DNA of 64,000 bases from Buddleja alternifolia (GCA_019426215.1 CM033396.1:24257101-24321100); one strand, 5' to 3'. Numbered from the stretch's first letter, positions 48,418-60,191 are shown. A program made the numbers and translations. The notes: generated by a model not told the origin, from the letters alone.

Positions 48418-49345
48418 TATATATATATATATATATATGCACATAAATAAAAAAATCTATATATATACACCCACATATACACAACAAACAACAACATCGA
48501 TCACCATTACACCATCGTCTTCTTTCCTCAGTCGCCACTGCCGTCGCACCACTGTTTTTCTTCCACCCTTTAGTGTCACCATGCCCATGACGCCTCCCCA
48601 ATTGCAACTCAGTGAGTGAAGAGACGAGCGATTTGCAGAAGGTAGAGGAGCCGACAACGCTATTTGGTAAAGGAGGAGACAACGTTTGATTTATAGACGG
48701 TGGGGGCGTTGACGTCGGATTTGTAGAGGGTGAGTAATGTTGGCGTTTGATTTTCAGTGGGTGGGGCGGCAGAGTTCGATTTTACGAGAAGGGTTTTGGC
48801 TACGGCGATATTGAAGTTAAAGGGATTTCTGAAGCATTCACTGATGACTTCACGAAAGATACTTTGTCGTTCGTTGAGTTGCGCGTTGAAACTGACCGAA
48901 AAATTGTAGGAGAAGTGTAGTTCAACATTCCGGCCATGGTTTCCCAACTAGGAATGGGCGGAGGTGAATAATGTTGGTGCAACGAATTATCGAGTTGAAA
49001 TGAGTTGAACCAAACAAAATGTGGCTTGAAATCAGACATGTAATACAGTTGTTAGGTAGCCTTTTGTATTCTTGTTACCATTGAGGAGGCGGCGGCGACG
49101 ATAACTAGACGGTGGATGGAAGGTGGATATGACGTTGAGCATCGAGAGTAGGGAGGGCAAAGGTGGGTTAGAATTATGGTTAGGATTTTGGGAAAGAAGA
49201 TGGGTTTGTGAAAGAAGGGAAAAAAAAAGAAAAAGTAAAAATTAATTAAAAATAATTAAACAAATTTAAAACTAAATTGATAGAATATAGTGTAAATATC
49301 ATTTAAATGCAAGGGTATTTTTGTCTTCACCTGCAAATGCATACT
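48418..49345 (+). repeat. Dispersed repeat family R, copy R2 (longest)
   Basis: It starts at the TA microsatellite adjoining the old LTR. The first 410 bases or so match R1, and it then continues through GGAGGCGGCGGCGACG to GGGTATTTTTGTCTTCACCTG. The far part matches the inverted copy at 57735-58500, which fixes its right end near 49345. Open frames on the minus strand are low-complexity and differ between copies. Confidence 0.75.
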
Positions 49346-49934
49346 TTTAATATAGTATAGACTAGTAAATGTCGCACACTCGTTTGTGTGTGCAAAATAG
49401 AAAAAATTAAAAAAAAAATTCTTTTAGTTAAAGTATAATTATTTTTTGTACCAAAATTAAATAAATAAAACATAAAGAAGATAGTGGGAAAAGAAAAAGG
49501 TACGGGAGAGAAAAGAAAAATAAAGGTTATATATAAAGATAATGTGAGAGAAAATAAGAGAGAGAATAAAATTTAGAGGGGAAATGATAGTTATTTGGGA
49601 CACTTGTCAAATTTTGGGTGGATGAAGGCCTCACCAAAATTTGACAGCCCAAAGTAATTACTCTAGGCCTCTCCCACTTTATATAATAGTATAGATATAG
49701 ATAGATATAGAAACACGCATCTATTTAAAGATATATTTTCTTTTAGTGCGGGGTTCATATTTCAACTTGGAAGAGCTTTAATCCCCTAAATATGGACGCA
49801 GTTGGACCAAAGACCCAAATCGGAACGGATTTCGAACACATATAGAATTAATATTAATTGTGATTATAGAGAAAAATAATTAATTAGTGAAATCAAAATC
49901 TAATTCATAGAGTTCTTACTTATTGCGTATTAGT
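49346..49934. other. Intergenic sequence with a small hairpin
   Basis: AT-rich. TGTCAAATTTTGGGTGGATG (49606 on) and CACCAAAATTTGACA form a small inverted repeat. GCCTCTCCCACTTTATATAA follows, a repeat-like end. No gene. Confidence 0.5.
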
Positions 49935-50372
49935 CCACTAAAAAAAATATGACATTGGTGACAAAAATGTCAAGTGTCAATGTCAAAGTTGTCACTAATT
50001 ATCAATTGTTAGTGACAAAAACTTTTGTTTTGTCACTAAAATATATTCCACATGTTTAATAGTGACAAAATTTGTATAAGAGTTGTCACTTTTGATGATT
50101 AGTAATAAAGAAATTGTTATCACTATGGACAATTAGTGACACACCTTTTTTGACAACTTAGTGACAACAATTATAGTTGTCATTCTATTTGTATTGTCAC
50201 TATATATGTATCACTAATTGTTAAGAGTGACAACTTTAAAGAAATTTTTGTCACTAAAAGTTCTTATTGTGACAAATCAAAAATTATTGTCACTTATATA
50301 CATTAGTGATAATTTTAATATTGTCACATCAAATTTTGTCATAAATATTACTTTTTGTTGTAATGGTCTAAG
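49935..50372. mobile_element. TTGTCAC/GTGACAA-rich MITE upstream of the HSD gene
   Basis: More than a dozen TTGTCAC or GTGACAA words fill about 430 bases. The ends read CCACTAAAAAAAATATGAC and GTAATATTACTT...GTTGTAATGG-like inverted sequence, compatible with a CACTA-type MITE (CCACTA / TAATGG). A diverged copy lies in intron 1 of the same gene. Confidence 0.65.
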
Positions 50373-50583
50373 ATTATCAAACCAAATTTAAATGAGAACT
50401 TGGTCACAGTCTATATTCTATAAGTATGGATAACATGAACGGATGGCGATGAAGATACACGACAGAAAATATTGCAAGCTTTCGCTACAAAATGTTTTGC
50501 AATGCACAAAACAATTTCGTAGATCATGAGTGTGTATAGAAACGTGAAGAGATGGAATACATGAACAAACGCCAAAACTCCAC

Positions 50584-50628
50584 CATGCACCGCTTTCATC
50601 CAAATACGTGTCATGATATTCTCATGCA
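50584..50628 (+). promoter_or_regulatory. RY (CATGCA) and ABRE-type (ACGTGTC) motif cluster upstream of the HSD gene
   Basis: CATGCA occurs at 50584-50589 and 50623-50628, with ACGTGTC at 50606-50612, about 140-190 bases before the start codon. RY and ABRE elements together are typical of promoters controlled by ABI3/FUS3-type and bZIP factors in seeds. The presence of the words is seen; the function is inference. Confidence 0.45.
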
Positions 50629-50769
50629 CTACTGCCACCAAATACATATATATATATATATGTATTTATATCTCTCATCCACATCCCCATAATATATATA
50701 CATATAAATCTTCGGCTTTAATTTTGCTCTCGCTCTCAAAGAAAAGATTGCACTAAATAGCTTTACACG

Positions 50770-51899
50770 ATGGATCTAATTCACAGCTTTCTCAACTTAA
50801 CAGCTCCTCCTTTCACCTTCTTCTCCCTTCTTTTTTTGTTGCCACCCTTCCAAATTTTCAAATTCTTTCTCTCCATTTTGGGTACCGTTTTCAGCGAAGA
50901 TGTTGCCGGCAAGGTTGTCATCATCACGGGCGCCTCCTCCGGCATTGGTGAAGTATGTACAATAAAATTTAATTTGTCTAACTATTTCTTTAAAGCTATA
51001 GCTTATTATACTCTTTTTGAACTTTTCTTGGGAAATAAAATCTAATTTAAATTAATTTTTCAACTGCTTGTGGGTAATATTGTATTGATTTTTTTCTAAA
51101 ACTACAGCATATTTATATTAATTTTGAGACATTCTAATTTCTATCACCACAAAAATTAAAACATTAGTCCATTAGTCACATGATATTAAGTAACAATATT
51201 AAAGTTGTTACAAATTACAATATTAAAGTTATATTAAGTGACAAAATAATTTTGTTTTGTCGTCACATAAATGGTTTTCACATGCTCAATAGAGACAAGA
51301 GACGAGAATAGTATATAAGTTGTCGCTCTTCATAATTGGTTTGAATTCTTCATAACAGAGTGTCATTAATTGTCAATTTTAAAAAAATTTAAAAATACTA
51401 TTGTCACTAAAAGATATTGTTGTGACAAAATAAACATTATTGGCAATTATTGTCACGTACTAGGTATACAATTCAGATATTGTCACTTCAATTTTTGCCA
51501 CTAATATTACCGTAACATACACGAAAATTTAATTTGTCAGTTCTTTTGTAAAACTCCCTGTTTTGTACATGAGAGAATTTTCCAAATGCTAGGTGATTTA
51601 CAGAATGAAACAGAGGCAGAAAATATTTATTTTACTGAAATTTTCATGATCACGAAGCAAAAGATTGGGTGATGTGTTTGCAGAGTCTTGCTTACGAGTA
51701 TGCTAAAAGAGGGGCATGTTTAGTTCTTGCTGCGAGGAGAGAAAGGAGTCTTCAGGAAGTGGCTGAAACAGCACGTGATCTCGGGTCGCCAGATGTCGTC
51801 GTAGTACGTGCTGACGTCTCAAAAGTAGAGGACTGCAGGAAAGTTGTTGATCAAGCTATGAACCATTTCGGAAGATGTGAGTTCGATTCCATGCATGCT

Positions 51900-51934
<35 letters not shown>

Positions 51935-53589
51935 TTCTGTGTTAGTGTGCTTTTTACCTACTTGCGTTTATTCTGCATTACTGTAATATTTGCAGTGGAT
52001 CATCTAGTTAACAACGCTGGAATTTCCTCGGTTGCTATGCTTGAAGAGGTTGAAGATGTAACTGATTTCAGAGCCATTATGGTAAAAGAAATATCCAATT
52101 TGTTTTGCCAGTTGATTGTTTTGAGTAATTGAATTTGTATGTGAGCACAAAATTAGAAACAAGATCTAGTTGCTGGATATATGTCGGATTTGGCCTGTTT
52201 TGAATTTTGACTAATGCAACACTAATTCTCTAGCAATTGTGATCAAATAGTTGTAGTATGGTATTACACTAGATTGAATTAATATATGAGAATGTGTCCA
52301 ACGAGGAAGTGATGGCTAAATGCTACGACTGTCTGGGCTTGATTCTACAATTTGTGGGTTTGATTCCGTGAGAATGATCGTCTTATATATATGCTTTGGC
52401 ATCTCAAGAGCTTCATAAATGAGATGTGTCACACGAAAGATGTAATGTGTTTGTGGTATTTTCAGAGTGAATTTAAATTGGTAATTTGTTGGGCTTGCAG
52501 GATGTCAACTTCTGGGGTTATGTGTATATGACGCGATTTGCTGCTCCATACCTTAGAAACAGCAGAGGTCGCATCATCGTACTTTCTTCATCTGCATCTT
52601 GGTTGCCCGCTCCAAGGATGAGTTTTTACAATGTTAGTCGCCCAATTCTACATTTTACTTGTACTTTTGTCACAAGCATTTTTATCATCAAATTTGTATG
52701 TATGTGCTAAATTAGGCAAGCAAAGCGGCAGTTGCACAATTTTTCGAGACTCTGAGGGTGGAATTTGGACCCGACATAGGTATAACACTGGTGACTCCAG
52801 GATTCATAGAATCTGAACTTACACAAGGCAAATTCTTCAACAAAGCAGGACGACTTGAAGTTGACCAGGACATGAGAGATGTAAGTACTTGTACTGAACC
52901 TCATTTTCAGTCTATCTTGATTAAACAATATGTATTTCATCCACTTTACATCCTCTACTCTATCAGGTGTAGTCTCTTGATTAAACCAATATCCAAATAT
53001 CTCACTCACTTACCGGTTGTTTGGCTAAGCTTATCAGCTTCTTAAAACATCTTATGAACTCTTGCAAAGTGTTCGGTAATTTATAGAACAGCCTATATGC
53101 AGTCAAAATTAACTATGTAATAACTGTGGGTGGGGCTTAAAAGCTCCTTACGAAACTCCAACTTATTTCTTAAAAAACTCAAAAAATATTTTATAAGCAC
53201 TAGGAGCTTGTAAACTCTTTCAAATAATCTTAGTCAAATACCCTCTTAGTCATCCTTATATTCATTTTTATCTACATTATTGATATATGAACTTGTAGGT
53301 ACAAGTGAGCATGATCCCTATCCAGAGGGTAGAGAGCTGTGCAAAGGCAATCGTTAGGAGCGCAATGAGGGGAGAAAGATACGTGACTGAACCCGCGTGG
53401 TTTAGAACCACATTCATGTGGAAGATGTTCTGCCCTGAGTTGTTAGAGTGGATGTACAGATTGTTTTACATTACCGGCCCTGGTGATGCCCCAAGCGAGC
53501 CGTTTTCAAAGAAAATCATGGACTATACTGGAGCTAAGACTCTACTTTACCCAGAGTCGGTGCATGTCCCCGCACCAAAGCATGATTAA
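50770..53589 (+). CDS. HSD: 11-beta-hydroxysteroid dehydrogenase-like / steroleosin-type short-chain dehydrogenase (complete)
   Basis: Six exons: 50770-50952, 51684-51876, 51996-52081, 52501-52632, 52716-52880 and 53299-53589. All introns have GT-AG borders, and the product is 349 residues, the usual length for plant HSD/steroleosins. The N-terminal hydrophobic segment carries Pro13 and Pro25 in the spacing of a steroleosin proline knob, which anchors the protein in oil bodies. The NADP(H)-binding TGASSGIG is at 53-60, with ARR after the second strand suggesting NADP(H). NNAG is at 131-134. The catalytic residues are Ser184, Tyr197 and Lys201 (YNASK), with Asn157. It probably oxidises or reduces a sterol or brassinosteroid-type hydroxyl; the substrate is unknown. 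The first ATG after the TATA-rich region was chosen. A paralogue follows 9 kb downstream on the same strand. Confidence 0.93.
51140..51515. mobile_element. Diverged TTGTCAC/GTGACAA-rich MITE in HSD intron 1
   Basis: Same word content and order as 49935-50372, including AAGTGACAAAATAATTTTGT, TTGTCACTAAAAG, ATTGTCACTTCAATTTTTGC and CACTAATATTAC. It makes up about half of the first intron. Confidence 0.6.
51902..51933. repeat. TA microsatellite in HSD intron 2
   Basis: A run of about 16 TA units lies a short way after the intron 2 donor. Confidence 0.9.
53015..53242. mobile_element. Short MITE-like insertion in HSD intron 5
   Basis: The left end GGTTGTTTGGCTAA is mirrored by TTAGTCAAATACC at the right. 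Inner words AGCTTATCAGCTTCTTAAAA and AGCACTAGGAGCTTG resemble plant hAT-type MITEs. No target duplication was established. Confidence 0.5.
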
Positions 53590-53717
53590 TGTTTGGAAGT
53601 GTGTATTTGGAATGTTGTTAATAAGTTTGAGGTTTTGTGTGAATAGTGTTTCAGTGGTGTAGTGTGTGTTGTTCTTGCGATGTTAGACTATTCTACATAT
53701 CATCTACATTTAAATAA

Positions 53718-53873
53718 AGATGAAAGGTTGTGTAGATTAATTGAAATCCAAATTCCGATTCCTTTGAAATCATCTGTTGGTAAGGGTCATTTTATGCCAC
53801 ACCGGTACCAAGATGAACGGTTGTGTAGATTAATTGGAATCCAAATTCCGAGTCCTTTGAAATCATCTATTGG
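53718..53873. repeat. Two-unit direct repeat just after the HSD gene (period 93)
   Basis: A unit of about 63 bases, AGATGAAAGGTTGTGTAGAT and onward, at 53718 recurs at 53811 with few changes. It lies about 130 bases after the stop codon, so it may be in the 3' untranslated region. Confidence 0.85.
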
Positions 53874-54076
53874 CAACATGCATAGGATGTTTTCGCGAAA
53901 CGTAGTCTTGGTTTATTGCTCAGATATGATTTGGCTAATCTGTCCTTGAGGACAGAAGTCTACTTCCCGGTAGAGCTCATCTCCTTGTCTATGCAGGGGA
54001 ACGTTTTTCTCCTTCAAAAATTTCTCGGGATTTTGTTTGCTTTTCAGTATTTTCAACTATGCATAGCATATTTGAA

Positions 54077-54199
54077 GGAATCGACACCTTAGCTAGTATT
54101 CTTGATTTTCTCTTGACGGAATCAACACCTTAGCTCGTATTCTTGCTTTTCTCTTGACGGAATCGACACCTTAGCTCATATTCTTGATTTTCTCTTTCA
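54077..54199. repeat. Three tandem units of 41 bp
   Basis: Units starting GGAATCGACACCTTAGCT occur at 54077, 54118 and 54159, with small differences (one has CAACACC). Confidence 0.85.
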
Positions 54200-54299
54200 G
54201 TGTTAGCTTAGAAAATATCAAAACAAGACTTAAGTAAAATGGATAGGAAACGTATCTAAGAGAGCTCTAATGCAGAGAGAAGAAAGAAAAAGAATTAGA

Positions 54300-55677
54300 C
54301 AAATTGTGCTACTGCAGTACATACGGGTGGCGCACAGTGGGTATACTCATACGTAGTATGGCCGTCCACTGCTAGGGAATAAATCCGTAGCAGGCTTCTT
54401 TGTTTCCGTCCACTGTTAGGGAATAAATCCGTAGCAGGCTTCTTTGTTTCTTCTGGGTCTAAAGCCTAATTAAATTAATTTAGCAAGCCCACTAATTCAA
54501 TTAATTGGTCTTGTGCTAATTTAATCCCCCTAAATATTAATTAAGTACACTTAATTAATTAGTTCTCTTTTTCAATTAATTTATTCATCAAGAATTAATT
54601 CTACCAATCAAGGTACTACATTAAGTTAAGTATGCGACTCCTTAGACTCATAGATATGCTAGCAATAGGTCATATCTACCAAAAGCTAGACAATGTCAAA
54701 TTGTCTTAATTAATTATTTGGCCAAATAATAAATTAGGCCTTGAATTTATCCATCCAATTAATTCACGGCACCTATTGGTGATGGTTCGATGTCTAGCAA
54801 CGTCGCCATTACTATCTAGATATTGATTAACAGCAAATATATCAAGGTTGCGATCTTCGTGTGATTCAAAGATCTTCATTATTTTCCTGTCTAACTCTAG
54901 AGTTTGGGTACCAGTCGAAACTCTAATAACTTATAAGCTATGACAGTGTTGGAACTCTAATGAACCTGTCAACCAAGAAGGGATCACCAAAACCCTCTTG
55001 AAGACATTGCTCTGGCAAGAGACTTTCGTCTTTTGGGTTACACAATAATATAGCAAAGTTATAGGTATCTTACCTGGGATGGATCTCATGTTGCTGTCAT
55101 CTATTTTGTAATACTGCCAGATTAGACTCAACGTATTCTATTTAGTGATTAACCCCGAAATCATGAAGTACATCATAGTGCAGTGGGCAACACACGTTGC
55201 AATCATGACACCTCAGGTCGTTGAGGATTAACCTCACACCTATTAATCATAGAATTTCAAGTTCATCACAGAACCAACATGAAATCCCAAATGGATTGTT
55301 CAATCCCATACTCCCCAAGCATGGATCTTTATGCTTGCTCTAATCCCTAAATCAATGCTCATGGAATAAGGCATTCTCCAATGAGAACGATAGACGCAAA
55401 CAAGTCTTGACGAGATTGTGATACTCCATTATCTCATAATCTCTATGACATGGAACGGTGTGTTACAATCACAGCTCTCGAGAGCATTCCACAATCACCA
55501 CCCCTTGTGCGCAACCGCTCCCATAGCCATGTGTGATCCAAGGGGGTTTTATCTAAATTATGAAACAATACATATATAGAAACAATGTTAGAATACTTAT
55601 TGATATATCAAAGACAAGACTGTCATGGTGTTTATAAGCTAAAGGTAAGCCATTGGATGGCTCGCCGGCACCTAACA
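54300..55677 (-). repeat. Antisense LTR-like block (left end uncertain)
   Basis: On the minus strand it begins TGTTAGGTGCCGGCGAGCC at 55677, a typical LTR start. The plus strand at its left part has a 46-bp tandem duplication (GTCCACTGCTAGGGAATAAA at 54364, repeated near 54408) followed by AATTAATT-rich sequence. No internal retroelement genes are present, so it would be a solo LTR. It appears to interrupt the hAT remnant that follows. I could not match a target duplication (right flank CTATC), and the left border is a guess. Confidence 0.4.
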
Positions 55678-57360
55678 CTATCAATATCAAGAAACCATTT
55701 TGGCACGAATGCATTCATAGAAACTAGGTTTTGAAATTGGAAAAAAAATTAATGATGGGAATAAGTGTGCACTTTTGAAACATATTGGGACAAGCTCTAA
55801 TTCACCACATAATTAGTGTGTTAGAGCATGTGATGATTTGATGGCTGAATCCCAACATACAGTAAAATTCTTCATAAGCAAAGTTGAAAATGACCGTTGA
55901 GAAACGTTTACACTTTACAGTTGAAAACTTCAATTGATGATATTCAGTGGCACACATTTCAAGCAGGTGTCTTGCAAGATAATGGTGAAAGTATTAACTC
56001 ACTGAATCGGGTTAATTTTATTAAGTTGATAAAGCTTTTGCGAACATACAACTCAAGTGTTGACAATATTGTGCTTGATAAACCACCGGTAATGCACAAT
56101 ATATCTCCCTCGGTATCCAAAGAGAAATACTATATATTTTTGGGAGAAAAATACTAGTTATGATTTAGGAAGAAATTGGGGATGCCAAGTTATTATTGAT
56201 AAAGCTCAAGATGAGTCGAAAGGAGAAGATATGTGGACAAAAAATGTCAAGTTCAAGAAAGAATTTTTAATATTGTTCATGTTTCAGATACCTCTTCTTT
56301 CAATTTGAAAAATGAGATAGTTGCGGATCTTTCTCGCCATAATCTTCACGTTCAAAATATGAGTGATCAAAGATCTGATGGAGCAAGCAACATGTGAGGC
56401 AAATGAAATGGAGTACAAGCTTTATTCATGAAAGTGTGACCATATGCTTACTATATTCATTGTTTTGCTCATGAACTTCAATTTGGATCAGTTGCTGCTG
56501 CAAAAAAAGTGAGTCCAATTCATAATTATTTCACAAAGCCAACATTTATTATCAATGTTGTTAATGCTTCTTCCAAAAGACACGATCAATTACGAGATGC
56601 TCAAGCTTCTACTATTGTTGATTTGAGTGTTAATAATGAGCTCAAAACTTGTAGTGGGCTTAACCAAATTGAGACTCTGCAAAGACTTAATGGCACTCTA
56701 TGGAGCTCACATCTGTCTTCTACTCGCAGCATATTAAAAATGTATGATTCTACTTATTTAGTTCTTCAAAGTATCATAACAAAAGGTAATTATTCTCAAA
56801 GAGGTAATGCACATGCTTCTTGTGACGCAATGCCATCTTTTGAGTTTGTTTTTATTTTGCATCTCAGGAAAGATATTTTGGAAATCACTCATGATCTTTG
56901 TCAAGCTCTGAAACTTAAATGTCAAGATATTTTGAATGTGTTATCTTTGGTTTCCACTACCAAGATTTTGATTCAAAAGAAGAGAGAAATAGGTTGAGAA
57001 ACAATCTTATATGAAGTTAAATCTTTGTGTGAAGAATATGAAATTGATATTCCCAATATGATTTCTCCTTATGGAAGAGGTTGAGGCCTTCATGCAAAAC
57101 AACCTATCTCAATGTAGCATCACTGCTGCATTGATCTATTCAATGCCAAAATTGATACCCAATGGCAAGAGTTGACTAATATGCTCAATGAGAAAAATAT
57201 GGAGCTTCAACTGTCAGCTCAACATTTGATCCAAGGAACGATTTCAAGTAGCTTAATATTGAGCATTTATGTGAATCAACAACTTAGTTTTACCGAAAAG
57301 AGCTTAACACTAAGTAGCTCTCCGGATATTCACCTCGAATTGAACCTTAACTAAGTTTAT
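55678..57360 (+). pseudogene. Degenerate hAT transposase (TTF-type zinc finger / ZMYM1-like)
   Basis: Broken frames follow the order of the plant ZMYM1-like hAT proteins. A segment reading NWKK...GKKCAF-like lies near 55735, then LQLKTSIDDIQWHTFQAG (55912), then LLRTYNSS. A middle part (56260-56500) has recognisable words for the transposase core (ISDQRSDGASNM-like and HCFAHELQ-like). Then come NVVNASSKRHDQLRDAQAS, SGLNQIETLQRL, FEFVFILHLRKDILEITHDL (56509-56997) and a dimerisation-region tail to 57354. Several stops and shifts interrupt it, so no active protein is possible. The N-terminal finger is missing, probably displaced by the LTR-like block on the left. Confidence 0.75.
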
Positions 57361-57734
57361 CTAATCAAAGATAAAACAGTAAATAAAAAGAAATTAATAC
57401 AAAATTTAGTTGCAATCGCTTCGCCTTCCATTACAGTTGTTTTCTATAGAAACTCTGCCACAAAGCAAAACCTTGAACACAATCTTGGTGATTCTACATT
57501 AATCATAGCGGAATGAAGCAGCAATGAGGCCTCGTTTAAATCAATCTCGTAACCTTTTCTTTTTTGATGAATTTTTTACTTTTTCCAACCGGGTTAAATA
57601 CATATAACCCCCCTGTGATGTATTGAATTAGGCACTTACCCCCTTGAGAAAACACAATTATATATAAAAAAAAATCCTATAATTTTTTAAATTATACGTA
57701 CTGCTTCCCTCAAGCAATTTTACCTATGAACTTT
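57361..57734. other. Intergenic sequence, MITE-like words
   Basis: ACCCCCCTGTGATGTATTGAATTAGGC resembles, in part, the fold-back MITEs near 31466. No ends were defined and no gene was seen. Confidence 0.4.
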
Positions 57735-58500
57735 TATGTGAAGACAAAATACCCTTTCATTTTATGATATTTACACTATATTTTATTTATTTTATTTTAT
57801 ATTATTTAAATTATTTTAAATTTAGTATCTTGTTCTTTTTTTTTTCACAACCTCAAAACACTAACCCTAATCCTAACCCACTTTTTCCCCTCTCCAGTAT
57901 CAAAGCTCAAGCTTATATTTATCTTCCATTCACCGTCTGGTTGCTGCACAGCTGTCGTCACCTCTCCACCCTTTGAAATATCAAGTGTCGCCGCCTCTTA
58001 CCATCTAAAAATCAAACCCCCCCCCCTCTAAAAATCGAATGCGGCCACCCTCCACTCTTGACTAATGAAATGTTGCCGACATCCACACTCTGCAACTTCG
58101 ACACCAATGCCCCCACCCATCCTCTGGAAATCCGACGTCAATGCCCACACCCTCTATAAATCCAACGCCACCTCCTCCTCCACCAAATCGCACCGCCGAC
58201 TCCTCTACAAATAACACCGCCACCTTCTTCTCCATCACAACACCCTTTGAAAATCGCCCGTCATCCTCCACCTGTCTGTAGATCCCGCTTCTCGTCTCCT
58301 CACTTACCGAGTTGCAATTGGAGAGGTGGCGTGGGCAATGGTGGCTGTAAAGGGTGGAAGAAAGCGGTGGTGTGACGACGGCGGCGGCTAAGGAAAGACC
58401 ACTGTGGTGTGTTTGTGTGTGTGTATGTATATATATATATATGGTAATATAAATAGAATTTCAATATATTCTTTGTAATTTTAAAATATTTATATATATA
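57735..58500 (-). repeat. Dispersed repeat family R, copy R3 (inverted)
   Basis: Read in reverse complement it follows R2: GTGAAGACAAAATACCC at the left corresponds to the right end of R2. GTCTCCTCACTTACCGAG and TTGCAATTGG correspond to the core, and a TA/CA microsatellite with AAATATTTTAAAATTAC corresponds to the start of R1. It is more diverged than R1 and R2 are from each other. Confidence 0.7.
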
Positions 58501-58817
58501 TATATATAACTATTATAAAATTATAGACGTTAAGGAATGATTTACATTCTTAATTTTTTTGTGAAGACTAAATTATCTACATATGAATATGATGCTAGAA
58601 AAAAAGTAAGGCTAATATAATCAAGTAAATAAGTAAATTGTATTAATAATTAATTTAATGTAGCTTTTTGGAAAAATTTAATGTTGTTCATCGTACATTC
58701 TATTATAATAAATGAGTTATTCTGTTCATTGCATATACTCTAAGGTAACTTTGTATCCACTTTTTAATTGGATATTATCTAATATTTTTATGATAATGTT
58801 TGATAATATATAATTCA

Positions 58818-59161
58818 GGAAGAATTGCAATATTAGTCACATAAGATCGGGTCTGTTGTAATTTTAGTCTAATTATTTACAAATTTGCAAAATTAATCCC
58901 GTAGGATGCAATTGTTTGCAATTTTGGTCCAATCCATTAAAAATTGGATGGAATTTCGTGCGTGAAATTCCCACGCCATTAAGTTTGTTACTAATCACGT
59001 GCCTTGCACGTGACCAAACTAACGGTTTTCATCTGTTTTTAACCGTTGGGATTAAAACTGCAAAAATATACATCATATGAGACTAATTTAGCAAGTTTGT
59101 AAACATTGGGACTAAAATTGCAAATAGATCTGTTATATAAGACTAAATTTGCACTTTTCCC
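58818..59161. mobile_element. Fold-back MITE-like element (about 344 bp)
   Basis: GAATTGCAATATTAGTC at the left mirrors GACTAAATTTGCACTTTTC at the right. Inner words TTTGCAATTTTGGTCC and GGACTAAAATTGCAAA, and CACGTGCC/GCACGTG at the centre, complete the inverted structure. No ORF. Confidence 0.7.
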
Positions 59162-59307
59162 TACAAGTTCACATAATAGTAAGTAAATTCTTGTATTCCA
59201 CCACATAGTTTTTAAGAGTTTTATTTTTTTGTATATGTTGAGTAGTTCTGTTTTTCTTTTAACGGGGTTTAGGGTATCGGTTTATTTGGTTCTATTGAAC
59301 CAACATT

Positions 59308-59359
59308 AAATTTAGATAAATTATATCATATGTCACAAAGTTCGACGTGTACTCCACAT
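59308..59359. repeat. 52-bp sequence, circularly permuted relative to 43646-43698
   Basis: AAATTTAGATAAATTATATC(AT) is followed by ATGTCACAAAGTTCGACGTG and onward to CCACAT. The same two blocks are present at 43646-43698 in the opposite order. Both sites also have GAATTCTAT next to the block. Confidence 0.8.
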
Positions 59360-60153
59360 GAATTCTATAAATGAGAAAATCTGATCATCTAATTTGAGGA
59401 GGAAAAAACTTGTTTGCTGGTGTCATATACCTTATTTTTTGAAGAATGATTTAGCTTTTTATTTTCAATAAAATGACTTTTAAATTTCAATTTAGAAACT
59501 TAGTTAGAATTAGATAAGAACCAAATTTTAAATAATAAGAAATATTTTCAACATTATAAGAGTTCGTAGCAAACACGTAATTGGATAAGAGAAAAGAAAT
59601 ATGAAGGAAAATTAATTTTGATACTCATTAATACAACCTCTTAAAAAATAAACATATCTATTATTTTCATTTTACACAATGAGTTGTGAAATTAATGTTT
59701 TTTTAATAGAAGTTCATTTTTTTACTCTATATTATAATAAAAATAAGTTAATTTGCCACCACGTTTGAGAAAGTCTCAATAAATCTATAAAAGTATAGAA
59801 GGGTTAATTTTAAATGAATCTCGGTTGGTGTATAATTATCTTTCTTATAGAATTCTACATGATCCTTGTAGCTTCAAATAATGTGGCAAAATAATAAATG
59901 ACAACATATCATTATATTGAATTATATTATATTCTTAACTTTTTTACAATTAAAAAAAGTTGCATTTGAGTTAAAAGACGTGTCATCAGTCTAGGTATCT
60001 GTCATACATAGTGATATTTATATGCATATATATACAGTACTTAGCAATTTCATGGTAATAATTTAAGACATATGAATTATTTTGGAATCATAAACCAATG
60101 TATAGATTTTTTGAGCAAGTTAGAAGCACACAATGCTAGAGTTCATAAAAAGA

Positions 60154-60191
<38 letters not shown>

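Noticed and set aside
48410..48947. Overlapping minus-strand frames in repeat R2 (Arg- and Gly-rich)
   Set aside because: Frames differ among R1, R2 and R3 and start or end in microsatellites, so no conserved protein is supported.
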